Shown one piece after another: positions 1 through 10,199 of a stretch of DNA of 64,000 nt (within the stretch, counting starts at the first letter, position 1; the number at the start of each line of letters is the position of its first letter). Below the pieces are notes generated by a model. The model saw only the letters and a program-made list of their open reading frames with translations, did not search any database and had not been told where the DNA came from. The stretch is taken from the NCBI RefSeq assembly GCF_048771995.1, contig NC_133024.1, forward strand, positions 115,225,501 to 115,289,500, read 5' to 3'. Position numbers and translations under genes: made by a program. Source of the DNA: Taeniopygia guttata. Taxonomy: Eukaryota > Chordata > Aves > Passeriformes > Estrildidae.

Positions 1-347
1 TAGAAACGAGTCCGGGAGAGGGGAGGAAGGAAGGAAGGAAGGAAGGAATGAACGAGCCGAAGCCCCTCCGCAGTTTTGGCTCCTCCGTTAGCGGCGAGCC
101 CCGGCACCGCCGCCCTCCCCTCCTCCGGAGTCCTCGGCAGCGTCGGGAATTCAAAGTACCGGAGCTGCGCCGGGCTCTGCTCGTTCCGGGGCGGCTCCCG
201 CGGCCCTCGGGGTGCGGGGCGGACCCCGGGCCGGGCTCCATCCCCTCCCGCCGCCCTCCGGCGGCCCCGGCAGCGGCGCGGGGCGGTCCCGCTGCCGCCG
301 GCGGGAGCGTTTGTAGGTCCTGGCGGGGCCGGGGGCGCGGCGGGGAC
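1..347 (-). other. OLIG2: OLIG2 3'UTR, partial
   Basis: GC-rich sequence directly downstream of the OLIG2 stop codon on the minus strand. No AATAAA on the minus strand was seen here, so the transcript probably continues past the left edge. A short GGAA run lies at 22-48. The boundary is inferred from the position of the stop codon only. Confidence 0.6.
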
Positions 348-1238
348 TCATTTGGTGTCGGTGGCCAGTCTGGGCAGGCTGGCGGTGCCCATGCCGGAGA
401 CGTGGTGGTGCGGCGGGGCCGACACCTGGCACATGCTGCAGGGGCACGGCATCCCCCCCCAGTGCTGGAAGCCGCTGCCCAGCGGGGCGGCGGCGGCGGC
501 GGCGGCGGCGGCGGCCGAGGGCGACTTGAGGAGCCCGTGCGGGGGCCGGATGGAGCTGACGGCCGAGAGGCCGGAGCCGGGCAGGGAGGCGCTGGAGACG
601 GCGGCGGGGGGCAGGATGGGGTGGTGCACGGGGTGCGAGGCCGGGTGGGCCGGGTGGCCGGGCAGCGGCGCCGAGTGCGCGCCCATGCCGCCGGGACAGG
701 CGGCGGGGTGGAAACCGGCGTGGTGGCCGCCGTAGATCTCGCTGACCAGGCGCTTCATCTCCTCCAGGGAGTTGGTGAGCATGAGGATGTAGTTGCGCGC
801 CAGGAGGAGCGTGGCGATCTTGGAGAGCTTGCGCACCGACGGGCCGTGCGCGTAGGGCATCACCTCCCGCAGCCCGTCCATGGCGATGTTCAGGTCGTGC
901 ATCCGCTTGCGCTCCCGGCTGTTGATCTTCAGCCGCAGCTGCTGCAGCTCCGGCTCCGTCATCTGCTTCTTGTCCTTCTTGGAGGAGGAAGAGGAGGACG
1001 AGGAGGAGGACGACGACGAGGACTTGAAGCCCAGCTTGTCCACCACCACCACCCCCGCAGCGCTCATGGCGCTGCGCAGCTCGGCGCTCAGCTCCGGCGG
1101 GGAATCGCTCTGCGTGGAGCTGGACACGGTGCCGCCCGTGAAGCCCCCGCCGCCGCCTTTATTCCTGGCCGTGAGGAAGAGGTCATCGGGCTCCGGGGAG
1201 GACGGGCGGCTGGAAACCAGGCTGGCGTCCGAGTCCAT
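348..1238 (-). CDS. OLIG2: Oligodendrocyte transcription factor 2 (bHLH repressor)
   Basis: Nuclear class II bHLH transcription factor. In vertebrates it specifies motor-neuron and oligodendrocyte progenitors and acts mainly as a repressor on E-box DNA. The frame encodes 296 residues and starts [10 protein letters not shown], the family N-terminus. An open frame continues 257 codons upstream, but this Met is chosen because it matches OLIG2 and has purine at -3 and G at +4. In order: Ser/Pro-rich N-terminus; a 14-Ser run at residues 73-86 written with mixed TCC/TCT/TCG codons; [20 protein letters not shown]; bHLH at about 106-165 with basic motif [10 protein letters not shown]; a His/Pro/Ala-rich tail; a 10-Ala run at 242-251; the conserved [15 protein letters not shown] box (256-270); and a C-terminus ending LPRLATDTK. 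It lacks the OLIG3-type N-terminus. The coding region is uninterrupted, as in other OLIG genes. Confidence 0.97.
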   Translation of the reverse strand: MDSDASLVSSRPSSPEPDDLFLTARNKGGGGGFTGGTVSSSTQSDSPPELSAELRSAMSAAGVVVVDKLGFKSSSSSSSSSSSSSSKKDKKQMTEPELQQLRLKINSRERKRMHDLNIAMDGLREVMPYAHGPSVRKLSKIATLLLARNYILMLTNSLEEMKRLVSEIYGGHHAGFHPAACPGGMGAHSAPLPGHPAHPASHPVHHPILPPAAVSSASLPGSGLSAVSSIRPPHGLLKSPSAAAAAAAAAAPLGSGFQHWGGMPCPCSMCQVSAPPHHHVSGMGTASLPRLATDTK

Positions 1239-1275
1239 GGCCCGGCGGGCGGGGCGGCGGCGCGCACCGGGCAGC

Positions 1276-1568
1276 CTGCGGGGAGGGGAGAGAACCGGCG
1301 GGCGGCCCCGCGTCAGCGCCCGCCGCGGCTCGCAGGGGCACCGCGCCCGCCCGCCCGCCCCGTCGGTGAGCCCGCAACGCCGGGCGGGGAGCGGCGGCCC
1401 GGCGGGACCGGCCCCGCTGCCCGCGCTCCCCTCGCCGGGGGCGGCTCCCGTCCCGTCCCGTCCCGTCCCGTCCCGTCCCGTCCCGTCCCGTCCCGTCCCG
1501 TGCCGTCCCTCCCGTCGCTCCCGTCCGCCGGGCCGGGCTGGGGCTCCGCGGGCGCGGGGGGCACTCAC
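1276..1568 (-). other. OLIG2: OLIG2 5'UTR intron (about 293 bp)
   Basis: On the minus strand a strong donor (GTGAGT, bases 1568-1563) follows CACG. A CCCCGCAG acceptor ends at 1276, leaving 37 nt of 5'UTR before the ATG at 1238. Known mammalian OLIG2 has a non-coding first exon and all coding sequence in exon 2, so this fits. The intron is very short and contains a pentamer array. Splicing is predicted only. Confidence 0.65.
1446..1500. repeat. (CCCGT)n pentamer array in the OLIG2 5'UTR intron
   Basis: About eleven uninterrupted TCCCG units lie inside the predicted intron. The opposite, transcribed strand is G-rich (ACGGG)n. Confidence 0.95.
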
Positions 1569-1628
1569 CGTGCGCGGGGCGGCCGTGGCGAGCGGCGCGC
1601 CGGGACGGGCGAGCACGGCAGCAGCGCG
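1569..1628 (-). other. OLIG2: OLIG2 exon 1, non-coding (approximate)
   Basis: The 3' edge is the predicted splice donor at 1569/1568. The 5' edge is placed about 25-30 nt downstream of the TATA box and is only approximate. No start codon in this exon is linked to the OLIG2 frame. Confidence 0.45.
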
Positions 1629-1653
1629 CACCTTGCGGCGGAGCCGCGGCCGC

Positions 1654-1659
1654 TTTATA
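1654..1659 (-). promoter_or_regulatory. TATA box of OLIG2
   Basis: The minus strand reads CTATAAAGCG, with TATAAA at 1659-1654. It lies about 85 nt upstream of the predicted splice donor and is embedded in a CpG island. Two copies of GATGTCACCGG (1677-1687, 1735-1745) and a CCAAT pentamer (1705-1709) lie just upstream. Confidence 0.6.
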
Positions 1660-2570
1660 GCCGCGCCGGGGAGGAACGATGTCACCGGCGGGAGGGGGGC
1701 TGCGCCAATCCGCGGCGGCGGCGGGGGGACCGCTGATGTCACCGGGGCCGCTCCGGCTCGATGGGGCGGGCGGGCGGGCGGGGGGCGCCGGCCGGAGCGG
1801 CGCGGGGAGCCCGGCGGGGGGGAGGGACTTTTGTCGAATCCATAATAAAACGCAACAATGACAGCGCCGGGAACAGCTGTTGGGGGGGCGGGACGGGACG
1901 GGGATGGGGACGGGGATGGGACCAAACGGCCCCCGGCACGTCGGTGTTCCCCGGTGCCCGGCCCGTCCGCCCCGCCGCCCGGGAGCGCTCGGCCGCGGCC
2001 CCGCCGCACGCAGCGGGCGGCGCTTCCCCGGCCCGGTGCCCCCTCCTGCCCCGAGCCCCGGCGTTATTCCCCCGTCAAGTGGTGCAAAGAGAGGCGGAGA
2101 AAAGCGGGATTTCTCCGTTCCCCACGAGAGAATCGCCCCGAGCATCCCCCGGCTCCGATCCCGCAGAGACCTGGAGAAGTTCTTGGAGCGGCCGCTTAAA
2201 TCGGCCCCAAAAAAGCCTTCAGCGAGAAGGGAGCGGGCGAGGGGAGAGAAAGAACGAAAAAGACGTTAACGAACGAACAAAAAAATGACCTTCGGAAATG
2301 CCTCCCGCCTTCCTGCGCCGCTCGCCCGGCTCCCGGCGAGTCCCCGGCAGCTCCGCGAACGGGCTCGGAGCTTCCTCGCACCGGCCTAAATCCCCCGGCC
2401 GCCCCCTCCCCGCCGGCCCCCCCGGCCCCTTTGCCTTTGTTGTATTATTTTTACACCCGTGTGTTTCCCAGCTGGCCCGGCAAGCCTCAACCATCCGTTA
2501 AATATGTATTTAAAACGTTAAGAAGTGAAGCGTGGCAATGTGTTTCCCAACGGTTGCGGGGATGATCCGT
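1660..2570 (-). promoter_or_regulatory. OLIG2 proximal promoter and upstream CpG island
   Basis: GC-rich flank containing an AT-richer core at about 1828-1882. On the minus strand that core reads an E-box (CAGCTG), a SOX-like CATTGTTG and a homeodomain-like TTTTATTATGG. A second AT-rich block lies at 2435-2545. No gene is visible. The promoter role follows from position. Confidence 0.5.
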
Positions 2571-2579
2571 AACAGGTCA

Positions 2580-2990
2580 ATTAGGAAAATCTGTCCCCGC
2601 GACAGCCGGGCCCGCCGCCCGCCGTGTGTCCCGCTGCCACCGGGGACGCGCCGGGGCGGGGGGGACACGCCGGGGGTGGGGGTGAGCCCCGGAGGTGAGG
2701 GACGGAACGGGGAAATCCTGTCCGTGCGAAGTTTGTTTTATTTTGTGGCGGGGAGCGGCAGCCGGACCGGGCGCTGGGGAAAAGGGGACAACAACGAGCA
2801 CAACGAATCCAAACCCGGTGCACTCCCGGCCTGCGGAGGGGGAACGGCCCCGGGCGGGCCCGGAGGGGCGGTGGGCCGGGGGGATCGCCCCGGGGCAGCG
2901 GCCGGGCGTGGGAAGGAGGAGAAGGCGGCGGCGCTTCTCCTTCCCAGAGGCAAAGCTGGCACCGCTCCTTCTCCACAGGAGCAGCCGGTG
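2580..2990. other. GC-rich upstream flank, nothing recognised
   Basis: Continuation of the CpG-rich OLIG2 flank. The open frames here are compositional and have no recognisable domain. Confidence 0.5.
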
Positions 2991-3140
2991 AACGGAGCGG
3001 GGTGCCCGCAAACGGAGCGGGGTGCCCGCAAACGGAGCGGGGTGCCCCTGAAATGGAGAGGGGTGCCCGGGAAATGGAGAGGGGTGCCCGCAAACGGAGC
3101 GGGGTGCCCGTGAACGGAGAGGGGTGCCCGGCGAATGGAG
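2990..3140. repeat. 20-21 bp minisatellite
   Basis: About seven units of the type GGTGCCCGCAAACGGAGCGG with drift. Confidence 0.9.
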
Positions 3141-3202
3141 CTCCTCCTGCCGGGATGGACAGCGGGGAAAGCAGGGAACAGCCTCCGGTCATGGCCTGGA
3201 GA

Positions 3203-3527
3203 GAGGGATGGACAGAGGGATGGACAGAGGGATGGACAGCAGGGAAAGTGGGGAACAGCCTCCAGCCATGGCCTGGACAGTGGGGATGGACAGAGGGATG
3301 GACAGTGGGATGGACAGAGGGATGGACAGAGGGATGGACAGAGGGGATGGACAGAGGGATGGACAGAGGGATGGACAGAGGGATGGACAGAGGGATGGAC
3401 AGTGGGATGGACAGAGGGATGGACAGAGGGATGGACAGAGGGATGGACAGGGGGATGGACAGAGGGGATGGACAGTGGGATGGACAGAGGGATGGACAGA
3501 GGGATGGACAGAGGGATGGAGAGTGCG
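3203..3527. repeat. 12-bp array (GATGGACAGAGG)n
   Basis: Dodecamer repeats interrupted at about 3240-3290 by a short non-repeat segment. The long Asp/Gly/Gln-rich and His/Pro-rich frames over it are repeat translations. Confidence 0.95.
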
Positions 3528-3630
3528 TGGGGATGCTGGGGGGCAGCCGGAGCTCGGAGCCATTTCATCCTGAGGCCGTTCTGGCATCACCCTGGGGGCT
3601 CGGGAGGGAGAAATGGGCAGTGGACTGGCT

Positions 3631-3930
3631 CCTTTTCCTTTTCCTTTTCCTTTTCCTTTTCCTTTTCCTTTTCCTTTTCCTTTTCCTTTTCCTTTTCCTT
3701 TTCCTTTTCTCGTTTTCCTTTTCCTTTTCCCCTTTTCCTTTTCCCCTTTTCCTTTTCCTTTTCCCCTTTTCCTTTTCCTCTCCCTTTCCTCTTTTCCTTC
3801 CTTTTCCTTTCCCTTTTCTCCTTTTCCTTTTCCCTCCCTTTTTTTCTGATTTCCCTTTTTCCTTTTCTTCTCTTTTCCGTTTTTTTCTTGGTTTTTTCTT
3901 TTTTTTTTTTTGTCTTTCCTTTCCCCCCTC
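3631..3930. repeat. (CCTTTT)n polypyrimidine tract
   Basis: Pure hexamer to about 3707, then degenerate C/T-only sequence to about 3930. The result is almost 300 nt of strand-asymmetric pyrimidine sequence. Confidence 0.95.
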
Positions 3931-4061
3931 CAGAGAGGAAGCCCCTCTCGGAGCCGGCAGCAGAAATCTGGGGATGTGAGTCCCTAAGGGAGCAATGTCC
4001 TTGGTGACCACTGTCCATCCGTCTGGACACGAGCTCTGCCCCGCCCGCAGCCCGCGGGGCC

Positions 4062-4345
4062 GGACCGGGATCGGGATCGGGATGGGGATCGGGATCGGGA
4101 TCGGGACCGGGACCGGGACCGGGATCGGGATAGGGATCGGGATTGGGGCCGGGATCGGGATCAGGACCGGGACCTGGATCGGGATCGGGACCGGGATCGG
4201 GATCGGGATCGGGACCGGGACCGGGATCGGGATCGGGATCGGGATCGGGATCGGGATCGGGATCGGGATCGGGATCGGGACCGGGATCGGGATCGGGATC
4301 GGGATCGGGACCGGGATCGGGACCGGGATCGGGGCCGGGACCGCC
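4062..4345. repeat. (GGGATC/GGGACC)n hexamer array
   Basis: About 46 hexamers alternate GGGATC and GGGACC with a few GGGGCC variants. Each unit carries a G-run, so G-quadruplex formation is plausible. Confidence 0.95.
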
Positions 4346-4524
4346 CGGCGCTGCTCTGCCGTCCTGTCAGGGGGTGTGAGGAAGGAGGGGACGATCTCCG
4401 CCGTGCGATGACAAATGAAATGTCGCAGCTCCCCCTCCCTGGCCTCGGGCAGCTCCGCACCGCCGCCGCCCCTCGCTGGCGCATCCCGGGAAGCGGCCCC
4501 GGAGGGGTCCCAGAGGAGCCCTTC

Positions 4525-4735
4525 ACCCGAACTTGATTTTGACACTAAAATGTGGAGCAGAGCCCATTTGCTGGGCTATGAATATGTATTATTTTTTTTA
4601 ATAGCGTCTGTAGACAACTAAGGCGTGAATGAAGGCAATCAGGGAACATGATGAAGTGATAACTTAATAAAAACCAGACTATCGCTCTCACGCTGGAAAT
4701 CACTTGGAATGTCATGGGGTTATTGCTGGAGGGGC
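4525..4735. promoter_or_regulatory. Candidate conserved non-coding island 1
   Basis: Low-repeat, AT-rich segment between GC-rich stretches, about 3.2 kb upstream of the OLIG2 start. It has homeodomain-like and TTAATA words and no coding capacity. The enhancer role is inferred from composition and position. Confidence 0.35.
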
Positions 4736-5700
4736 TCATTGCCCGTACTCCCCGCAGCCCGAGGGACACCCCCGGCCCCGCCGGGAGGAATCCGGGACAT
4801 CCGAGGGACCGAGGGACCGAGGGACGGAGGGACCGAGCCCCGGTGCGGCTGCAGCTCCCGCAGCTGACAGCAGTTTGGGCGCTGCCAGGGGAAGCCGGAG
4901 CTCTCTGCCTCCCATCTGGGCTCCAGAGGCTCTGGAGCTCCCAGCGCGGACCGGGATCTCCGGGGATCCCCTGGGGACACCGCTGTCCCCCCAAAGCAGC
5001 ACAAAGCTCGGCACTGCCAGCGGGGACAGCTCGGGGGGCTCTGAGGGTGCGAGGGGACAGTGACGGCAGAAAACCTCCAGCGGTCAGGTTTGGCCCCTTC
5101 CCCTCGTTTTCTCTCTTTTTTCTTTGCTTTAATCTCCTTCTGGCTGTGTCTCTATCAGGTACAGATGGGTTTTGCCGTTCGGACTGCCAGGCGGAGCTCA
5201 GCCCGAGGTTTCCGTGCAGCTCCACCTGCCCAATTAACACAATTAACACATTTGCTACCTGCGGTCTCCGGGAAGGAAACTGGAGCTCACCGAGCGGGTA
5301 CAGTGGTGTTCCTCCCTCGGGGCTCTCCTCTTTTCCAGCGCTGCTTTGTTTGCGTTAACACTTGTTCCGTGGAAGTGCTGCAGACACGCGCTGTGCCAAA
5401 ATCTCAGCATGCCTTCCCATTCAGTGAGAGGCTGGAAACGCTTCTCATCTTCACAGGAGTCACCAGAGGGAAGGCTCAGAAATACCAGAGCTGATGTTTG
5501 TGATATCTGCAGGATTAAAAACATGCGGGAAATTGGCCATCTCCTGCTCTCATTCAGCAGGAAAAAACCCTTTTTATTTATAAACTTTGACACTCAAGAG
5601 CCCGCTGTCAGCGAGAGCACAGTAATTAAATTGCTGATTAAAAGGCAGGCCGGATTCCGGGGCTTGTGTCTGTCAGGCTCGGGTCCCTCCCTGGAACCGG
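4736..5700. other. Unique sequence, nothing recognised
   Basis: Mixed composition, GC-rich to about 5080 and then more balanced. No domain-bearing frame, RNA gene or repeat family was identified. Confidence 0.4.
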
Positions 5701-5724
5701 CCTCGCAGCCCTGGGATGAAGGAT

Positions 5725-6080
5725 TTGGGATTGTTCCCCTGCACAGGAGAAGCTTTGGGCTGAGCTCAGGGTGGCCTTGCAGGGCCTGGAGGAGCCCCAG
5801 GAAAGCTGGAGAGAGACAATTTCCAGGGCATGGAGGGACAGCACACAGGGAATGGCTCCCAGTGCCAGAGGGCAGGGCTGGATGGGGAATTGGGAATTGG
5901 GAATTGTTCCCTGGCAGGGTGGGCAGGGCTGGGATGGAATTCCCAGAGCAGTGGGAGCCATTCCCTGGCTCCTGTCCCTCCATCCCTGTCCCCAGTCCCT
6001 CTGCAGCTCTCCTGGAGCCCCTCCAGGCCCTGGCAGGGCTCTGAGCTCTGCCTGGAGCTTCTCCTCTCCAGGTGAGCACC
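5725..6080 (+). mobile_element. CR1 LINE 3' fragment
   Basis: Diverged CR1 3' region in sense orientation. It includes the GGAGAAGCT start and the AATTGTTCCCTGGCAGGG-type block shared with the copies at 44340 and 56455. Confidence 0.7.
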
Positions 6081-6089
6081 CCCAGCTCT

Positions 6090-6790
6090 CCCACCTGGCT
6101 CCAGAGCAGAGGGGCTCCAGCTCTTGGGGCACCACAGCATCCCCTGGACCCACCCCAGGTCTTTCTTCCCATGAAATGCAGCACGAGTTTCCAGTTCTCA
6201 GGTAAGTGTCCCAACCAACATTTTCAGAACCCTTTGTCACACTTTGCCCCTCGTGTGGCTCTTACACTCCCCTGATTCTCTTTTTCACTTCCATGGTTTG
6301 ATTTTGGCTGGGAGCTCCTTACAAATGAACCAGCCCTGGCAAAGTTTTAGTGCTGAGGGAGCCCAAACCCGTGGATGTGTTTTGCTTCCCACGCAACACA
6401 CTGGAAATCAGTTTTCCCTCAGGTTATCCTTTTATCCTGTGCTCATAAGGAAAACTCCTCAAAATTCCCGATGCTACAGGTGAATGCACCTGCCTGACCG
6501 AGCCCCGAGGATTTGGTTGCTGTGGCAATGATCCCTCAGCAGAGGTGTTGGTGCCTTCAGAGGGGGTTTGGTGTGGAGGCAACAAGGGCTGGGCTCATGC
6601 GGAAACACTCCCCGGCCGAGGGCTTTTCACTACCAGCGTTATGGGAGGTCCTTGGGCTGGAGAAGTTGGAATCCAGAATATCCTGAGCTGTAGGAACCCC
6701 AGTGCCAGACCCCACCAGCCCCAGCCTGGGCATCCCTGGCAGCGCTGGCCAAAGGCTCCTGCAGCTCTGGCAGCCTCGGGGCCGTGCCCA
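6090..6790. other. Unique sequence, nothing recognised
   Basis: No recognisable gene. The open frames are short and lack motifs. Confidence 0.35.
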
Positions 6791-6794
6791 TTCC

Positions 6795-7145
6795 CTGGGC
6801 AGTGCCAGCACCTCTGGGGAAGAGCCTTTCCCTGATTGCAGCCTGAGCTGCCCTGGCCCAGCCCCAGGCGCTCCCTGGTGCTGTCCCTGGCCCAGAGCAG
6901 AGCTCGGAGCTGTCCCTGCGCTGCCCCTCGGGAGGAGCTGCAGCCCCGGGGAGCTCTGACCTCAGGCTGCTCCAGGCTGAGCTGCCCCAGGGACCTCGGG
7001 GGGACCTTCCCCACCTCGTGTCCCTCCTCTGGACACTTTCCAACAGCTTCTGACCTTTTATTGAGACAGCCAGAACTGTCCCCAGCGCTGGGGGTGAGGC
7101 TGTCCCAGCCCAGAGCAGAGTGGGACAATCCCCCCTGTGAGATGT
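6795..7145 (-). mobile_element. CR1 LINE fragment, antisense
   Basis: Contains the antisense CR1 landmarks in order: AGCCTTTCCCTGATTGCAGC, then CCTCCTCTGGACACTTTCCA, then the segment ending GGACAATCCCCCC. This is an older, more internal CR1 portion than most copies here. Confidence 0.75.
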
Positions 7146-7494
7146 CCCTAAATTTGTTTATTAATATGGAAAAAGACCCTCCCCAGAGGGCTGGGAGGGA
7201 ATTCTGTGGGGTTCTCCTGGGCGTGCTGAGGGTTTTGGGGGCCCTGGTGGTCCCGGGGGAGCCGCTGGAGGCGGCGCTGGGAGGGGACAGACCCCAGAGG
7301 AGCCCGGGCCCCCCCGAGCACCGTGTCAAAGGTTGTGGCAGTGTCCCCCCCGCCCTCGGGGGCCTTTGTTCCGCACGGCGGCCCCAGCAGATGGCCCAAA
7401 AGCCGCACCCCGGCCGCAAAGAGGGAGCACATGTGACAAACCCTGCACGTCTCATTAGCACACGGGCCGGGGGGGCTGGGGAGGGCAGCAAGGA

Positions 7495-7915
7495 TGAGAA
7501 AAAAAAAGATAAAAAGAATACACAAAGACATTTACATATTTACATTGTTTCTCCCTCATTTCCAATTCTCCTTTCGCTGAAGTGGCAGTGGGCTCGCTTC
7601 TCTCCTTCTGTTTGTGTGTTTACTTGTGCTAAATAGATTATGATAATCAGGCACATAAATGCATGCAACTGTTATTATGGCATTTTAATCACAGAGGTTT
7701 TCACGGGAAGCCTTCATTAGAATTCTCATAATCTCACTTGTTAGTGTAACAAACAGTAATAAATGCCAAGGAACTGGGATTAAGTCAGAGACATCTAGAC
7801 ATTAAAGGAGGAATATGGAAATGTTGTCAAATCTCCGCATTATTTATTGAAATGTCACATAAACAGTTCGGGCCTTTCAATCTCTCTCTCATTAGAAGGA
7901 GAGGGTGTGTGGCCA
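7495..7915. promoter_or_regulatory. Candidate conserved non-coding island 2
   Basis: About 400 bp of AT-rich unique sequence with many TAAT/ATTA homeodomain cores and no repeat homology within the window. It lies about 6 kb upstream of the OLIG2 promoter. Enhancer function is inferred. Confidence 0.4.
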
Positions 7916-8004
7916 CCTGAAGGCACCAATTCGGTTTTTGGGAGCGCTGGAGCCATATGGCCCTCCCCGGCTCTTCCCAACTTTCCTGGGCTGCCCTTGG
8001 GCCA

Positions 8005-8150
8005 TCCCTGTGCCATCCTGGGCCATCCTGGGCCATCCTGTGCCACCCCTGTGCCATCCATGGGCCTTCCCTGTGCCACCCTTGGGCCTCCCTGTGCCAC
8101 CCTTGGGCCTCCCTGGGCCATCTTGGGCCATCCCTGTGCCAGTCCCACCG
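8005..8150. repeat. Degenerate minisatellite rich in GGGCC/CCCTGTGCCA
   Basis: Short imperfect units around CCCTGTGCCACCCTTGGGCC and GGGCCATCCTG. Confidence 0.8.
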
Positions 8151-8189
8151 CGGCGCTGAGCGTGGGCACGGCGATGCTGGGCGGGCTGG

Positions 8190-8320
8190 TGGGGCACGGG
8201 AAGGTGCCCAGAGCAGCTGTGGCTGCCCCTGGATCCCTGGCAGTGCCCAAGGCCAGGTTGGACACTGGGGCTGGAGCAGCCTGGGACAGTGGAGGTGTCC
8301 CTGCCATGGCAGGGGTGGGA
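8190..8320 (+). mobile_element. CR1 LINE 3' fragment
   Basis: Sense CR1 3' end with GGCCAGGTTGGACACTGGGG, then CCTGGGACAGTGGAGGTGTC and CCATGGCAGGGGTGGGA. It runs straight into the GGGAT array. Confidence 0.9.
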
Positions 8321-8465
8321 TGGGATGGGATGGGATGGGATGGGATGGGATGGGATGGGATGGGATGGGATGGGATGGGATGGGATGGGATGGGATGGGA
8401 TGGGCTGATCCGTACTGGGCCGGGCTGGGCTGGGCCAGGCTGGGCTGGGCTGGGCTGGGAGTGCA
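8316..8465. repeat. (GGGAT)n followed by (GGGCT)n
   Basis: About 18 pure TGGGA pentamers to 8404, then GGGCT/GGGCC pentamers at 8413-8465. The array starts inside the CR1 3' end and appears to have grown from its GTGGGATG segment. Confidence 0.95.
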
Positions 8466-8479
8466 GGCACCAGAGCCGC

Positions 8480-9190
8480 TCTTGTCCCTGTGGCTCAGCA
8501 AAGCCGGCCCAGCCCCCCCCAGCCCCCCCCAGCCCCCCCAGCCCGGCCCAGCCCCCTCATGAATGCTCCTGAATATCCCCCGAGCCCTCCCCACCCTCCT
8601 GCCCCTCCCCGGGCCGTGGGGAGGGGGCTCAGGGCTGGTCCCGGCCCGGCACCCACGGCAGGAACACCCAGCGGAGTTTCCACAGAGGTTTGGGTCCCCC
8701 TCCTTCTCCTTTGGTATTTTTTTTATAAGAACCAGGAGGAAAAGTGAATATGGAAACCAGCCGGGCTTTGCTGGGGTTTCCCATTTCCCACCCCTGCCTT
8801 GGGGTGGCCCTGGGGCCCTCCCAGCTGTGGGACAGGCAAAGGTGAATTTTCCTCTTTTCCTGCCTTCAGCCACACAGTGGGGGAAGTTTTGCAGGGAGAG
8901 GAAAACCCGCCCTGTAGCAATTCTCCTTGCCCCAAGGGAGGTTTATCAAACCTGGCCTGGAAAGGAAGATGGATTTCCCTTCCCAGAGAGGAGATCTGTT
9001 TTAGGAGAGGCACCAGGTCGTGTTTTATCAAATGGAATCCCAAACCAGCTCCTGTGCAACAGGAACAGCCCTCGTGTGTGTGAGGGAGGCAAATCCACGG
9101 GGCACAGGGAAACAGCAAATCCAAGGGGCACAGGGAAACAGCAAATCCAGGGCATGCCCCAGGGTGAGCTGCAGGAAAGGCTGCACCTGC
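8480..9190. other. Unique sequence, nothing recognised
   Basis: C-rich run at 8508-8550, then ordinary sequence. No gene or repeat family was identified. Confidence 0.35.
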
Positions 9191-9195
9191 AGGAT

Positions 9196-9640
9196 TGCCA
9201 GGCTGGATCTGATTCCCAGGATGGATCCAGACCCAGCAGGATTCCCAGGCTGGATCCAGCAGGATTCCCAGGCTGGATCCAGACCCAGCAGGATTCCCAG
9301 GCTGGATCCACCGGGATTCCCAGGCTGGATCCAAACCCAGCAGGATTCCCAGGCTGGATCCAGCAGGATTCCCAGGCTGGATCTGATTCCCAGGCTGGAT
9401 CTGAGCCCAGCAGGATTCCCGGGCTGGGTCTGATTCCCAGGCTGGATCTGAGCCCAGCAGGATTCCCGGGCTGGGTCTGATTCCCAGGCTGGATCTGATT
9501 CCCAGGCTGGATCCAGCAGGATTCCCAGGCTGGGTCTGATTCCCAGGCTGGATCCAAACCCAGCAGGATTCCCAGGCTGGATCTGATTCCCAGGCTGGAT
9601 CCAGCAGGATTCCCGGCTGGATCTGCTCCCTGGCTGGATC
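9196..9640. repeat. Minisatellite, units around GGATTCCCAGGCTGGATCCA
   Basis: About 450 bp of 18-, 24- and 30-bp units alternating GCTGGATCC and CAGCAGGATTCCC modules. The long antisense Trp/Pro/Gly-rich frames are repeat translations. Confidence 0.95.
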
Positions 9641-9747
9641 CAAACCCCGCAGAGAGACAAGTGTTGGCTCACAGCACAAGTTTGGAGCCTTGGGATCTGC
9701 AGCTCTGTCCTCTCTGCCTCCCTCCCCTCCATCCCAAATATCCCGAA

Positions 9748-10190
9748 GGGATTGGTGTTCCTGAGGGGATTGGTGTTCCCGAGGGGATTGGTGTTCCTGA
9801 AGGGATTGGTGTTCCTGAAGGGATTGGTGTTCCTGAAGGGATTGGTGTTCCCAAGGGATTGGTGTTCCTGAAGGGATTGGTGTTCCCGAAGGGATTGGTG
9901 TTCCTGAGGGGATTGGTGTTCCCGAAGGGATTGGTGTTCCCAAAGGGATTGGTGTTCCCGAAGGGATTGGTGTTCCTGAGGGGATTGGTGTTCCCGAAGG
10001 GATTGGTGTTCCCAAGGGATTGGTGTTCCTGAAGGGATTGGTGTTCCCGAAGGGATTGGTGTTCCTGAGGGGATTGGTGTTCCCGAAGGGATTGGTGTTC
10101 CCGAAGGGATTGGTGTTCCTGAGGGGATTAGTGTTCCTGAAGGGATTGGTGTTCCTGAAGGGATTGGTGTTCCCAAGGGATTGGTGTTCC
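9748..10190. repeat. 18-bp minisatellite (GGGATTGGTGTTCCTGAA)n
   Basis: About 25 units differing at positions 14-18. Because the unit is 18 bp, the frame stays open and gives long artefactual Asn/Thr/Pro-rich frames. Confidence 0.95.
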
Positions 10191-10199
10191 CGGGAGCTG

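Noticed and set aside
48-1736. 562-codon plus-strand frame covering OLIG2
   Set aside because: It is a GC-driven shadow antisense to the secure OLIG2 coding region and has no domain.
1239-2009. 257-codon upstream extension of the OLIG2 frame
   Set aside because: It would cross the predicted 5'UTR intron, exon 1 and TATA box. The conserved OLIG2 start is at 1238.
4062-4345. Possible interstitial telomeric repeat
   Set aside because: Units are GGGATC/GGGACC, not TTAGGG.
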